DNA of 64,000 nucleotides, taken from contig OZ004595.1 of the NCBI GenBank assembly GCA_963924555.1, forward strand, positions 4,768,599-4,832,598, in the 5' to 3' direction. The translations under genes were made by a program, and so were the position numbers. This document shows, one piece after another, positions 55,001 to 64,000 of this stretch. The stretch comes from Crambe crambe (taxonomy: Eukaryota; Porifera; Demospongiae; Poecilosclerida; Crambeidae). The stretch's first letter is position 1, and each line of letters starts with the position of its first letter. The notes beneath the pieces are model-generated. The model was not told the origin of the DNA, did no database searches, and was given only the letters and a program-made list of their open reading frames with translations.

Positions 55001-58000
55001 GGTGGGAATAGCTATGATCAAGGGGTTGCCTCATTTGTGGTTAGGGGTATTTTCAGAGCATGACTGTTTGGGTTTGCTCCTGAATTCAGAACTATCAAGC
55101 AGCCAATACAAACAGACCCTTTTTTTGCTTTCTAATGATGTATTAAAGATAGATGACTCATGATACAGATGACCCTTTACCAAGGGGAAGCGAGGTATAC
55201 AGCAATGAAAATTAGGGACCATCATACCTAGATACTAATATACTTTTGCTAGCCTTGTACCCAAGCCCTCCCTCCCCCCCCCCCTTTTTTTTTCCACGAG
55301 GCAGGAGAAAAAAAGGCAGGGCTTTGTACGAGGTATACTTAGTGCTTTCTTTTTTCATGTGCCACAATTAACCTGAAGGCAGAGTGAGAGTAAATAATGT
55401 ATGAGCGATTGCCCAACGAGCATTATATTTCATAGCATCGTGCATCATCGTACTATATGTTATGGTACCTTTTATTCTAGCCATGCGTTACAATCTGGAA
55501 GCAGAGTGGCGGAACAGATATCCAGGGGGTAGAACACTGGACAGGGATGATCTCTTTGAGCTGGGAAAGGCGGACGTTTTGAATAAGGTCGCTGGGCTGC
55601 AGATGAGGGAGCCTGCCAAGTGGGAGTCTCTGTTGATGGAGACCCTGTGGGATAAAATGGCACCGCAGGTCTTGGAGATATTCGTGAAAGCAGCACAGGG
55701 TCGCTCAGCTGGGTAAGTCCTTGCTATAGAATTATGATACCAGCAATTGTTGGTTAAGAATTGACCCCGGCAATCTTCCTCTTTTGCCGTTCACTTGGGT
55801 AAGTCCCTGCAATAGAATCAACCCAACCTTCTGTTCACTTGGGTGAGTGAATTAATGGGTTCTACGAATGGGACTCAGGGAGGAATAGATGCTTAGGGTG
55901 TGGACCCTGAGCCAGGCCCAACATCAATCATATCATCTGATGGGTGTAGGTAGGTGGGAGAAAGGTACGTAGCTAGTCTCTTTCTCTCTAACTTGCATGG
56001 CTCACTTACCCACAGTTATATGGTAAAGGGTCAGTTATTATGGTACATCGTACAGGGGCTAGGGTTAACCAACAGCTGAGTTATATGGTAAAGGGTCATT
56101 ATTGGGTGTTCCAGCTGAGTTAAATGATATAAAGGTTGATCAAACAGTTAAACCTGAGGGCTGTATGACTGTGGTCACAGCTAAGTTATATAATATGCCT
56201 ACCTTTTGCCTTTTGCTTTGACTAGGGGGAAGGATATGAAGCTACCTCCCCTGTACAGTGTAGTCACTAAAATAATAACAGCAAGGGCTAGTGTTGGTGA
56301 ATTGAAAGATGATCATGAGACCAATAAGAATCTCCCGGCTTGATAATTTTCTCTAAGGCTTACATATGCTCCATGCTTCTGTACTAGTCCTAATTTGTAG
56401 CTTCAGTATTGAGTATGTTGCATTACATTTAGGGACACCACTTTAAACGGATGTGGTTGATCAGTATTTAGAACTGAAGCTACACTATAAGGACATGCAA
56501 ATTATGTTTCATTCCCTCCCTATTACGTATGCTATGTTCCAATGCCAGCGTCACTATATCTGCTCTAACTTCCTCAGTTCTTGACCAAAATTTCACATTT
56601 AAAATACCAGCAGAGAGCTGATCACCTACTCTGTGAGGTGGTTTTTGAAAATGGATCGGGTGAATGCAAATAGACTTTACTTGTTTGAAACACAGTCACA
56701 ATGTTGATACTATATCCTTTCATTTGTTTGTTTGCTTATTTTGTTTGTTTGTTTATGTAAAGGGAGTTTAATACTTCGGTGGATATAGACCTTCATAAGT
56801 GGGCAGACAGTCACCAGTTGGCTCAACTCTGTGCAAATGTAAGTAATGATTGTGACAGTACGTACATGTACTGGATTCAATGGAGTCCAATTTCCACCAA
56901 AGTGGAAGAATGTTCATTGGCTCTCTGAATGGTCATAATGTTCTGATACACCTAGTTAAGGTATTTTCATAAAGTGTAATAGTAATTTTTTAATTTGAAC
57001 ACAAAATTTGTTATTTTCCAGTTTAACTAGTAGGAATATGTATTCTGGCCACATTAGCAGCTGGCTACATAATTTAAATGAAAAGCACCTCAGCGCACAC
57101 TAAAACCTTGCACCACTTAGAATCTGGATACAAATCCACTTCATGTGTAAACGAATTAGAATTGAATCCGCATTGGATTTCAATCCGGATAAGGTGTTTA
57201 CATGTGCACTAATCTGGATTCTAAATTGCAGTGTAAATGGGACTTAAGAGTATATGTGTTTGCAGATATTGAGCAGGTCACCAATGAGCAGGAGTATTAA
57301 GTTTGAATCATCTATAAAGCATTCCATACTGTTGAGCTTGCTAGCATAGCAGTGTCTGCATGTATGTACTACAGAGTCCACATTTTTCATTATCATCAGT
57401 GCCTCCATGTAAAAAATAAAAATTAGAAAACTGCACAGATATGACTAAGCATGCAGGTATGACAGTAGGAGATACAAAGAGCAACACTGTCATAGACTTA
57501 TCACTAGAGATGAGTTTTCATGCTGTTGCTCTAATCAGTTCACCCCTTAGATAGAGTAGGTAATGGTTGGCATAGCCTTGTACCCGGGCACAAAGTGTGC
57601 ATTATATGGAGTATAGGCTATATAGTACAGTGCTGGAATCATGCCCTTCTTTCTGGAGTAAAGCCTTTTTTCCAAAAATCGGCTCAATTTAAACACTAAA
57701 GAGTATCGAAGCGTTCTTATCGCTACTGGCAGCATAGTGGATGTAACGTACAGCACACATACACTCGACTGAGTACTGTAACCCTCACGCGTGCGCTAAG
57801 GAGTGCTAAGGGTTAATTATACAATTTCCACTCAGGTTGGCATGGATACCATGTTTGATGACCTGCATAACACTCTTGAGTCAAGTGGGGATGGAGGGAA
57901 CAGGTTCCACACATTGAGTCAAGGCCTCAGGGAGGAGGTGGAGAGAGAGAGCAGGAAAGGACATCAATGGGAAAGCTACAATGTGGACCAATTGGTACAT

Positions 58001-61000
58001 ACATATGTATGAATGGGGGATAACAAAGCTAGAAAGATCTACTTTCTTTGCTCAGAACCAACCGAAAATTCAATTAAATATGCCACATCCTATAGTACTT
58101 GGTCTCCATTTTTTTCCCTACATGTTACCCAAGAAGCCACATTGATTGAGTAAAATCTGTACCTTGTACTCGTGTGTGTTAGCCTTTGACATGAATATGG
58201 TCCCTTCCTATTAAACCTATGTATTACATGGGAAGCATGTAAAATGCAATAATTAATTTTTAGCACTGAAAAAAATAGACTAGCTTACTGTGCTTTGAAT
58301 AAAAACTATCCCATTCCATGCAGAAATATGTCCAGATGTCAGCTTTGGATGACAAGGATGTCCCATCTTCGGAGAGGTGGCGAGACGCTGTCAAGTTTAT
58401 GGCCTCTGCCCTCCACAAGCAAACAAAGGAGGCAGAGGGGGCTCTGAGGAAAGTGGAAGGGCCCACCTCGTACTACGACCGCTGGATCCGTTGGCAGTCT
58501 CAAACAGACCAGCAGGCAAAGCGGAAGGCCATTGCTGAGGAATTGAGCAAGTTTCTTGCAGCAGAGCCAGTGAGTAGATGGAGGGAATATGCTAGCCTCG
58601 AGCACAAGCTCTCATGGACGGTTTGAGGCTATCATGCTTACATGCAGTTAAACAACTTGAGTCTTTGAGTCCTACGTATACTGTATCTAGGAAGGAGGGC
58701 CGTAATTTCTATGCTTGACTGCCTTCTGTAAACAAAATGGTCCCTTTTCTCCCATATTACAATTAGAACCTCGATCCCATAACCCAGATGAACAGCAACA
58801 CTTAGTAGATGAGAGCCTCTCATGGCAGCAACTATCACTACCCCCTCTAAAGAAAATTTATAAAAAATAGTGAAGCCCTATGTATGATATCAATTTGGTG
58901 CACAAAACTTACTGTATGGATCTGACTGTGATTGCAGGCCCATCCCAACAAGCTGTATCCAGATGAGATTCTTACTATTCAGCGTATGTTGAAGACTAAG
59001 AGCTATGAAGTGACAGAAGATGATGTGAGTTACCATAATAGGGACACCTCTCTAATCATTAGTGAAATGAACAAGCCCCTCTGTAGTCAAGGAAATGATA
59101 ATTATTGTTATATGTCAAGTTCAAAGAACATGTGCAATTCAAAACATCTATTGCTTGGAAACCAAGGTCAAAGGTCTATCACTCTGTCTATTGCTTGGAA
59201 ACCAAGGTCAAAGGTCTATCACTTTGTTAGTGTAGACTCTGTTTTGGATATAATTCCAGGAACCAGTTCTTGGTGTTTGCTAACTGCTGAACTTGCATTC
59301 AAAACAGTGCTCATTCTCGTGCCCAGCTTCTATGACAGCTCAGGGCCTGGGCATGAGATGCTTTGCTTGCTTGCCTTTTTGAAAATGTTGGTATATTGTA
59401 TTTGAGAGGGTTTCAGATTGTACAATGTACTGATACTTGATACTTCTGTATCATATGTACTTCTTCTCACAGGTTCTTTTCACATGGAAATTTGTATACA
59501 ACTTGCATTTCTTGAAGCAGGCTGAACAAACAGCTCAAAAATGTCAAAAAGGGTACATTTTAAGAAAACACAGTCCTGAGGTGCGTACGATTGTTTACTA
59601 CTTGTGTTTAAGGAATTGGATTCATGCATTTGAGTTTGACCTGGAGAGGTTGATCCTCTTGGACATCAGGTCAATAGGATTGCTTATTGTGAGCAGTTGT
59701 GTATAAAATTATGATCATCACTGCAAGGTTTACAATAGATGAGGTGGAGCCAAGGTGTCTGTCTATGTATAGGTTAAATGGTGACAGTGGGGAATTATTC
59801 ATGTTATTGTCTAAGCCTATGTATGGCCATGGCTCATCAACTCAAACCTGTTTAGTGTTACCACATGGGTCAACATGTGGCCTGGGTGTTCTCTTTAGGG
59901 AAGTCAAAATAGATTACAAAGCAATCAAGCTCTAACTAATACTGGTGCCATGGTTCTGCAAATACCATGATTGGGGGGTTTACTCACCATTCAGACCACC
60001 TAAGTGGATTGTAGGGCTTGGCTTATCTTAAGTGCTTGTGGTAAGCTTCCTATGTATATGGCTTCACTTTCATACTGACAGCAAGGAGTACCTTTACTTG
60101 CTGGTTTACTTACAAGGATGTAAAGAAACATGCATTTTGAGACAGGAATATTGCTTCGCTTGCCATGTTACATGAGCATACTCTGATTAGAAAGGTTTCA
60201 TTATGGTATTATATGTACATATAACTTGCATACCATATTGATTTACAGTATGCTTGTCCTGAAGTAGAATACTTCTGGAGAGTGAAGCAGGTCATGAAGA
60301 GTTCTGCACACACCTTGAGAGTGCAGGTACTTGACAGAGAAGGTACGCATGTATGATGTATGTACGTATAAGGGAACCAACATGACAGGTCACATAATTA
60401 AGCAAGATTTGGTTTTTGTTTTTGTTTGTTTTTTGTTGTTGTTTTTTTTGGGAGGGGGGGGGGAGGAGGGGGGGCAAAATGCCCCCTTGCCCCCACCTAA
60501 AAAAAAAACTAAAAATAAAAATAAAATAAAACCTCCCATACCTAAAACCCCTGGTCAACTATCTCCAAATGCATGACTAGCATAGCTCTGTGTGTTTGAC
60601 TTCTTGGAGCAGTATAGCATACATCCCCATGTTCTGCCCTTTAGTGAGACAGTTGGAGCAGCAAGTGAAGAACATTTTGGACTCGATTGCTATTGACGAG
60701 TCTCGAAAGAAGGAACTCATCAGAGGAGATGCAGTAGACAAGGCTGAACAGCTTAGTAAGTGACTCCTTAGTCATGGAATGATTTTGGACAAAGGTTACC
60801 CATTGGGGTGGGCATATCCCACTGATTGCTGTTTACATGGTATAATGCACTGGTTGATGGTTGCTAACTAGCACTATGGAATCCCTTTTCTCATAAGTAA
60901 TCACAAAACATCAGACAATGACTGACAAAGGTTACCCATTGGGGTGGGCATATCCCACTGATTGCTGTTTACATGGTATAATGCACTGGTTGATGGTTGC

Positions 61001-61489
61001 TAACTAGCACTATGGAATCCCTTTTCTCATAAGTAATCACAAAACATCAGACAATGACTGTGTCCCAGAGCGATACAAGAGTATTTACAGTGGACCCTCA
61101 CAGTTCTGAATAGCTTGGGACCAGAGCCTGCTTGGATTAGTGAAAGAGTGAATGCATACAGTTTGAATGGAGCACTTTCTTGTTTCTATTTAATGCACCT
61201 CAAAATAGCCATGAATATTAAAATGGCTATTCGGGTTTGGATTAGTGAGGGTCCACTGTACACTAGTTTGTAACTTGCTAGTGCCACATTAGTTCAGTGA
61301 ATGCCTCTATAGAGTGACTCTGTGACTCTTTAACAAAAGCCGGTGCAATAATAATAATAATAATAATAATAATTATTATTATTATAATAATAATAAAATT
61401 GTAATACAGAACATGTTCGTTTGATCCAAGAGAAGCTAGATATTTTCAAAGAAGCTCTTTCCAGCCAACAAAAGAGGAGAGGCCAATGA
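43092..61489 (+). CDS. OPA1: OPA1/Mgm1-type mitochondrial dynamin GTPase, 22 exons, 907 aa
   Basis: Exons: 43092-43316, 45866-46077, 47113-47269, 48687-48788, 49263-49430, 49989-50162, 50229-50284, 50614-50657, 50743-50805, 50962-51029, 51123-51195, 53716-53788, 54341-54456, 55481-55712, 56763-56838, 57836-57994, 58324-58569, 58938-59024, 59473-59580, 60249-60342, 60645-60755, 61410-61489. All are GT-AG and in frame. OPA1 fuses inner mitochondrial membranes and holds cristae. Exon 1 gives a basic presequence and membrane span ([20 protein letters not shown]). Exon 3 is the coiled coil ([20 protein letters not shown]). The GTPase motifs are GDQSAGKTS (P-loop), MMTRSP (switch I Thr), DLPG and TKVD, followed by [16 protein letters not shown]. 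The stalk, a paddle-like segment ([20 protein letters not shown]) and a GED-like C-terminus follow. Length fits the family. AATAAA at 62019 is a possible poly(A) signal. Confidence 0.96.
43735..43885. repeat. Dispersed GAAACCTGTCTAA-type repeat, copy 1
   Basis: Shares GTGAAACCTGTCTAA...ACCACC(C)TGTAATGAGA-CACC-CTCT, GGCCACTCCACCA and AGACCACCTCCCTATT(G)AAG with 53890-54045, and in opposite sense with about 50305-50450. All three are in OPA1 introns. Confidence 0.65.
44078..44230. repeat. Foldback element: 55-bp arms with three mismatches, 24-bp loop
   Basis: 44097-44151 is the near-exact reverse complement of 44176-44230. AATCCCTACATTT lies at the loop end of the left arm and AAATGTAGGGATT at the loop end of the right. 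A further GTAGGGAT at about 44080 lies just outside. The same octamer marks the palindrome at 3915-4217, suggesting one family. Confidence 0.85.
45224..45682. mobile_element. 459-bp foldback MITE with about 130-bp TIRs
   Basis: Ends TCAGATATTCCACAAAATG and CATTTTGTGAAATATCTGA are inverted. Arms continue through TTTTGGACGAATTTGATGTT, CTACAACTCTTGAAATAAAG, GAAACCGTCATG, TCAAACTTGGCACACAA and ACCATCAGTGAGT, with small indels. It lies in OPA1 intron 1. No coding content and no clear target-site duplication. Confidence 0.8.
46215..46470. repeat. (AAAC)n-rich minisatellite
   Basis: The phrase AAGCTACCAAACAGACAAGT plus AAACAAACAAGCAAGCA is in tandem about five to six times between OPA1 exons 2 and 3. 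Confidence 0.92.
47449..47830. repeat. Tandem duplication of about 205 bp with poly-G/poly-C runs
   Basis: ACACAAATTATTATATTAGT through TTCTATATAGCACATTTTTT occurs twice. The first copy has an extra G15-type run facing a C-rich run, which can form a hairpin at about 47547-47600. OPA1 intron 3. Confidence 0.9.
50305..50575. repeat. Dispersed repeat (inverted copy) followed by three about 44-bp tandem units
   Basis: The first half resembles 53890-54045 in reverse sense (GTGAAACC at the left; TCTCAATAGAGAGGT). The second half is AAGACATTTTCCATTTC-AA plus ACTTGGTGTTTGTC three times, about 50463-50563. OPA1 intron 7. Confidence 0.65.
51457..53202 (+). CDS. SVOP/SV2-like major facilitator transporter, intronless, nested in OPA1 intron 11
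   Basis: One uninterrupted frame of 581 aa, about the size of SVOP. It opens with an acidic, hydrophilic cytosolic leader, then 12 predicted membrane spans in two halves. Family marks include [18 protein letters not shown] in span 1, FDIIGRKKG between spans 2 and 3, [34 protein letters not shown] after span 6, [15 protein letters not shown] and a closing ETKGRALRD. The loop between the halves (about residues 265-355) is long and acidic. These carriers sit in vesicle or plasma membranes and are thought to move organic ions; the substrate is not known from sequence. AATAAA at 53234, about 30 bases past the stop, suggests its own short 3' UTR. Lack of introns inside an intron-rich host gene fits retroposition, but no target duplication or A-tail was seen. 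Confidence 0.93.
   Translation: MNDEKESGTEAISDEDRELVEQPRQSKSSDKVYSVDEAINHLRFGPFQILITVFCGLLWMADAMELMILSVLSPVVGCQWDLSKSEEALITSIVFLGFFIGSFFWGVIFDIIGRKKGLLLVNILILLFSVLSAIKVSPDDGKLPGYPWLIVCRFLVGFGASGTSQVITYYVEFLPVKARAVCLVLVDVWWSVGTMFGAALAIGVMPHLGWHWYLGLAAIPLVLVLFFFPVVPESARFYLVKGKSKEAEKVLAKVARYNCKKALSGRLVVQEDKQEMDVHRDVVMYSQGSVVIPDHATSYDVTSVDQDVDDTSYELNQTNSDGIEDTPLLDSDEIAPDASSSQDAPETEARSSKIHNILRSFSLLFVDGMWKTTVILFNLWLGAAWLYYGIILLTTSLLQHDPHCVSMLSTNSSANDSLTCRELDTNDYIKILWAAAAEIPGLLITVLLIELLGRKLTLSIEFIGSMVGFLLLFICSSKTLLTFFLFLTRAFTTGVFQGVYVYTPEVYPTKSRAFGLGVCSAAARIGAIVTPYVAQVLIHANDYATLSLYAGSCLFFAILSLMLPIETKGRALRDKGHSGKL
53890..54045. repeat. Dispersed GAAACCTGTCTAA-type repeat, copy 3
   Basis: Shares the blocks listed for 43735-43885 and ends in GAGCAGGTTTCACTATGA. 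It is in OPA1 intron 12, downstream of the nested transporter. Confidence 0.65.
56575..56640. repeat. Short dispersed repeat shared with groucho intron 2
   Basis: TCAGTTCTTGACCAAAATTT then AAAATACCAGCAGAGAGCTG and ATCACCTACTCTGTGAG matches 36354-36415 in the same orientation. Confidence 0.75.
59147..59225. repeat. Tandem duplication of about 38 bp
   Basis: TCTATTGCTTGGAAACCAAG plus GTCAAAGGTCTATCACT occurs twice in OPA1 intron 18. A long open frame runs through it from the exon but is intronic read-through. Confidence 0.9.
60788..61060. repeat. Exact 136-bp tandem duplication
   Basis: 60788-60923 is repeated from 60924 with no clear difference, in the last OPA1 intron. Confidence 0.92.
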
Positions 61490-62382
61490 AACTAATACAA
61501 TTATACATACTTACATACATGCATACATGCATGCATACATGCATACATGCATGCATACATAGTTGATGTTCATGTTTCTTGTGTAGCTAGCTATAGCTAA
61601 GTCAATGATTCTTCTCTCCCTTTCTTTTTTCCCATTCTTTCAGTATAATGCTGAATCATATTGAGATACCAAGAAGAGCTAATTACACTAATTAATGTGC
61701 ATGTGAGCCAGTCTTGATAGCTACTTTTGTTTACTTGGAAATAGGTGACTTATTACTACCAGTACTTCCTGTAGATAAAGAGTTATTGTTCAAGAGACCT
61801 ATCTTGGCACTTTGTATGCATAGAGCTCAATTCCTGAATGTTCATAGCATAAGATTCACAACTGGAGTACAATAATTAGCTATATGCTAAAATACTGACA
61901 GATTATAATTTTTCAAAGTCAAGAGTGCAAGGTTGGTTAGGGTTGTGACTTCTTCGTTTCCACTTCCTTTGTTCACAGTTGAAGTAGTTCAGCTTATATT
62001 AAAGTTAATCCTTCACAGAATAAACTGATGATTGCATGCGTCTCAGGAGGTTTCATCCAGGCCAGTCCAAGGAAATTAGACAGTGTGGGTTATGATGATC
62101 CATGCAATGTCCCCTGGAAGATAGATTTATCCAGTGACTTGATGTATGTAGGGATTCTTGTAGCTATTCATAGTGAGTTTACTTAATGCACGAATTTATC
62201 AATACACACACTCTAAATATGAAAGTGTGCTCTCAAACTGTATACAAACATGTAACTATAAGTAATCAATCATATACTATATATGGACATTTTATTTTCA
62301 CACTTTCATCGTTCATTTCTAGGCTAGCTGTGGCTGTAGTGAGTTCTGTGCAGAAAAATTACTTCTGAATATAGACTCAGGC
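61490..62382. other. Intergenic region after OPA1
   Basis: Contains (CATA/CATG)n at about 61505-61560 and AATAAA at 62019. TGTAGGGATTCTTGTAGC at about 62147 recalls the GTAGGGAT ends of the foldbacks elsewhere. A TTTCTAG just before 62322 could be an acceptor for the next gene, with untranslated exons upstream. Confidence 0.4.
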
Positions 62383-64000
62383 ATGACTGAAAAATTGCTT
62401 ACCATAATTCTGCTGGCACTGAGTGCTAATTTTGTAACCATAGAATGTGGAAATGAAAGCAGGTTGAATGACATGGACTGTCCTCCATGGACCATACTGA
62501 ATGAGACATCTGACAAATGTGAGTGTGGGAGTGACCTTGATGGGATTGTACAATGCAACAGCAAAACTCTTGAAGTGTCTGTGAAGACTTGTTACTGCAT
62601 GACTTATAGTGAGAAGTTAAATGGAACATTTGTGAGCTATTGTTTGTACAGATGCTCTCATGAATTACATTTTTATGAATATCATCAAATAATCACCAAA
62701 AATACATCCGAACTGAATGAAGAGGTGTGTGGATCCTTCAACAGGACTGGTCTAATGTGTGGTGAGTGTATAGCAGAACATGCTCCATCTGTGTACTCGT
62801 ATGACTTAGCTTGTGTGGAGTGTAAGGACTACAAGTATAACTGGTTGAAGTATATTGCTGTAGCATATCTACCACTGACTGCATTTTACATACTAATGAT
62901 TGTACTGAGAGTATCAGTTAATTCTGGTCCTATGGTTGTGTATGTTACCGTCAGCCAAATGGTAGCCACCCCAGGAATACTTCGCTTTGTTATCAATACA
63001 TTATATCGTTATGATCATATTAGGTATCAGGTAATGGTGTCCTTTTATTCCGCATGGAATCTAGACTTCTTGCGTGGTGTATATAAACCATTTTGCTTGC
63101 ATCCTGACATGTCTATCCTTCAAACCATTTCTCTGGACTATGCAGTTGCAGTGTATCCTTTAATGTTGATATCAATCACGTATTGTCTAGTTCGACTGCA
63201 CGACCGTTACATAGTCTTTTCCAGACTGTGGTTGCCAGTGTATAAATGTTGTTCCATGTTCAGGAGAAAGTGGAATATCAGAGAGTCACTGGTGAATGCT
63301 TTTGCCACATTTTTCATCCTGTCCTATGTGAAGATAATGAATGTTTCATTTGATATACTAACACTTAGTAATGCTTATTATGATGAGTTCGGTTATAAAG
63401 CAGGAGTAAAATTTTTATTTATCAATGGCTCCATGACTCCTTTCAGTAAGGAACACACTCCTTATGCTATTCTTGCTATTGTGATGTCATTCATCTTCAA
63501 CTTCCTTCCACTGGTTCTTCTTTGTGTGTACCCTTCTCGCTGCTTTCAAAAGTGCCTCAATTGCACTAAATGTCAGTATCGGACTCTTCATGTCTTCATG
63601 GATACATTCCAAGGATGCTACAGGGAAACACCAAGGGACTGCAGATATTTTGCTGGTTTTTATCTCTTTCTTAGATGCATCAATCTGATAATGTACTCAG
63701 TGACAAAGAATCCCACATACTTTTCATTGGCAGCATTTGTGGTTCTGATTGCATTACTTCTAGTGGCCATTTTAAAGCCCTACAAGCAACTTAAACGTAA
63801 TACTATTGACATCATTATATTCTTCATAGCAATCATTATGTATATTATTTTTTCACTGACGATTGAAATACAATACTTTGCACCAAAATCTGTTCATGAA
63901 CACCATAAATTGATACAGATGATTTTTACTCCAGTAATGACCATACTTCCTCTGTATGGGCTATGTTTATTGATTTATCGAGTTGTGTCACTTCTAAAGA
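62383..64000 (+). CDS. Cysteine-rich multi-pass membrane protein, 3' end beyond window
   Basis: An open frame starts at an ATG followed by a signal peptide (MTEKLLTIILLALSANFVT) and runs 539 codons without a stop to the window edge. Residues about 20-170 are an extracellular region rich in cysteine and N-glycosylation sites, ending in a signature I associate with sponge and cnidarian receptor-like proteins: GLMCGEC, then PSVYSYDLACVECKDY just before the first membrane span. About nine hydrophobic spans follow (for example WLKYIAVAYLPLTAFYILMI, NAFATFFILSYVKIM, IDIIIFFIAIIMYIIF), with a short cytosolic CLNCTKCQYR motif between spans 5 and 6. Function is unknown; a receptor or channel role is inference. 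Start choice rests on the signal peptide. Confidence 0.85.
   Translation, partial: MTEKLLTIILLALSANFVTIECGNESRLNDMDCPPWTILNETSDKCECGSDLDGIVQCNSKTLEVSVKTCYCMTYSEKLNGTFVSYCLYRCSHELHFYEYHQIITKNTSELNEEVCGSFNRTGLMCGECIAEHAPSVYSYDLACVECKDYKYNWLKYIAVAYLPLTAFYILMIVLRVSVNSGPMVVYVTVSQMVATPGILRFVINTLYRYDHIRYQVMVSFYSAWNLDFLRGVYKPFCLHPDMSILQTISLDYAVAVYPLMLISITYCLVRLHDRYIVFSRLWLPVYKCCSMFRRKWNIRESLVNAFATFFILSYVKIMNVSFDILTLSNAYYDEFGYKAGVKFLFINGSMTPFSKEHTPYAILAIVMSFIFNFLPLVLLCVYPSRCFQKCLNCTKCQYRTLHVFMDTFQGCYRETPRDCRYFAGFYLFLRCINLIMYSVTKNPTYFSLAAFVVLIALLLVAILKPYKQLKRNTIDIIIFFIAIIMYIIFSLTIEIQYFAPKSVHEHHKLIQMIFTPVMTILPLYGLCLLIYRVVSLLK

Noticed and set aside
58938-59405. 157-residue frame running past OPA1 exon 18
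   Set aside because: It is read-through into the intron after GTGAGT at 59025; the family sequence resumes at 59473.

Overview
The window is animal nuclear DNA, most likely from a demosponge. Support comes from a complete Groucho/TLE co-repressor (metazoan-specific), a complete mitochondrial dynamin OPA1, many GT-AG introns, AT-rich DNA full of TAGCTAGC-type strings, and a large cysteine-rich multi-pass membrane protein of a kind I associate with sponges and cnidarians. The phylum call is inference. I saw no bacterial operons, tRNA or rRNA genes, CRISPR arrays, or virus-like/LTR elements.

Layout. 0.2-5.3 kb (minus): a gene of about 18 exons encoding a C2H2 zinc finger, an Asp-rich tract and a transposase-like core; one intron holds a perfect 134-bp-arm palindrome. 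5.4-7.0 kb: a minisatellite with a 195-bp higher-order unit. 7.4-9.4 kb: a GC-rich inverted-repeat structure around a possible two-exon mini-gene whose intron carries a TTA-flanked MITE. 9.9-10.5 kb (minus): a small secreted, membrane-anchored Thr/Pro/Ala-rich protein. 11.6-12.2 kb: a decayed duplicate of the last two groucho exons. 12.2-18.4 kb: a tandem duplication of about 3 kb, each unit carrying one copy of a short secreted cysteine-rich gene, with a micro-inversion between units. 18.5-20.1 kb: a TIR element with a gene fragment, foldbacks, and a broken piece of a fibrinogen-domain exon. 20.2-21.3 kb (minus): an intact secreted fibrinogen-related gene. 23.4-42.6 kb (minus): groucho, 18 exons, 764 codons, all junctions in frame. 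43.1-61.5 kb (plus): OPA1, 22 exons, 907 codons, all junctions in frame, head-to-head with groucho across about 0.5 kb. An intronless SVOP-like transporter (51.5-53.2 kb) lies inside OPA1 intron 11 on the same strand. 62.4 kb to the end (plus): the multi-pass membrane protein, running off the window.

How the genes relate. Groucho (nuclear co-repressor) and OPA1 (inner-membrane fusion and cristae) share an upstream region but no known pathway. The left 22 kb is a young accessory region: small secreted or surface genes, partial duplicates of neighbouring genes, and several MITE/foldback families. The intronic repeats of groucho and OPA1 come partly from the same dispersed families.

All exon models were read by eye from splice signals, frame and family knowledge; no search or alignment was run.
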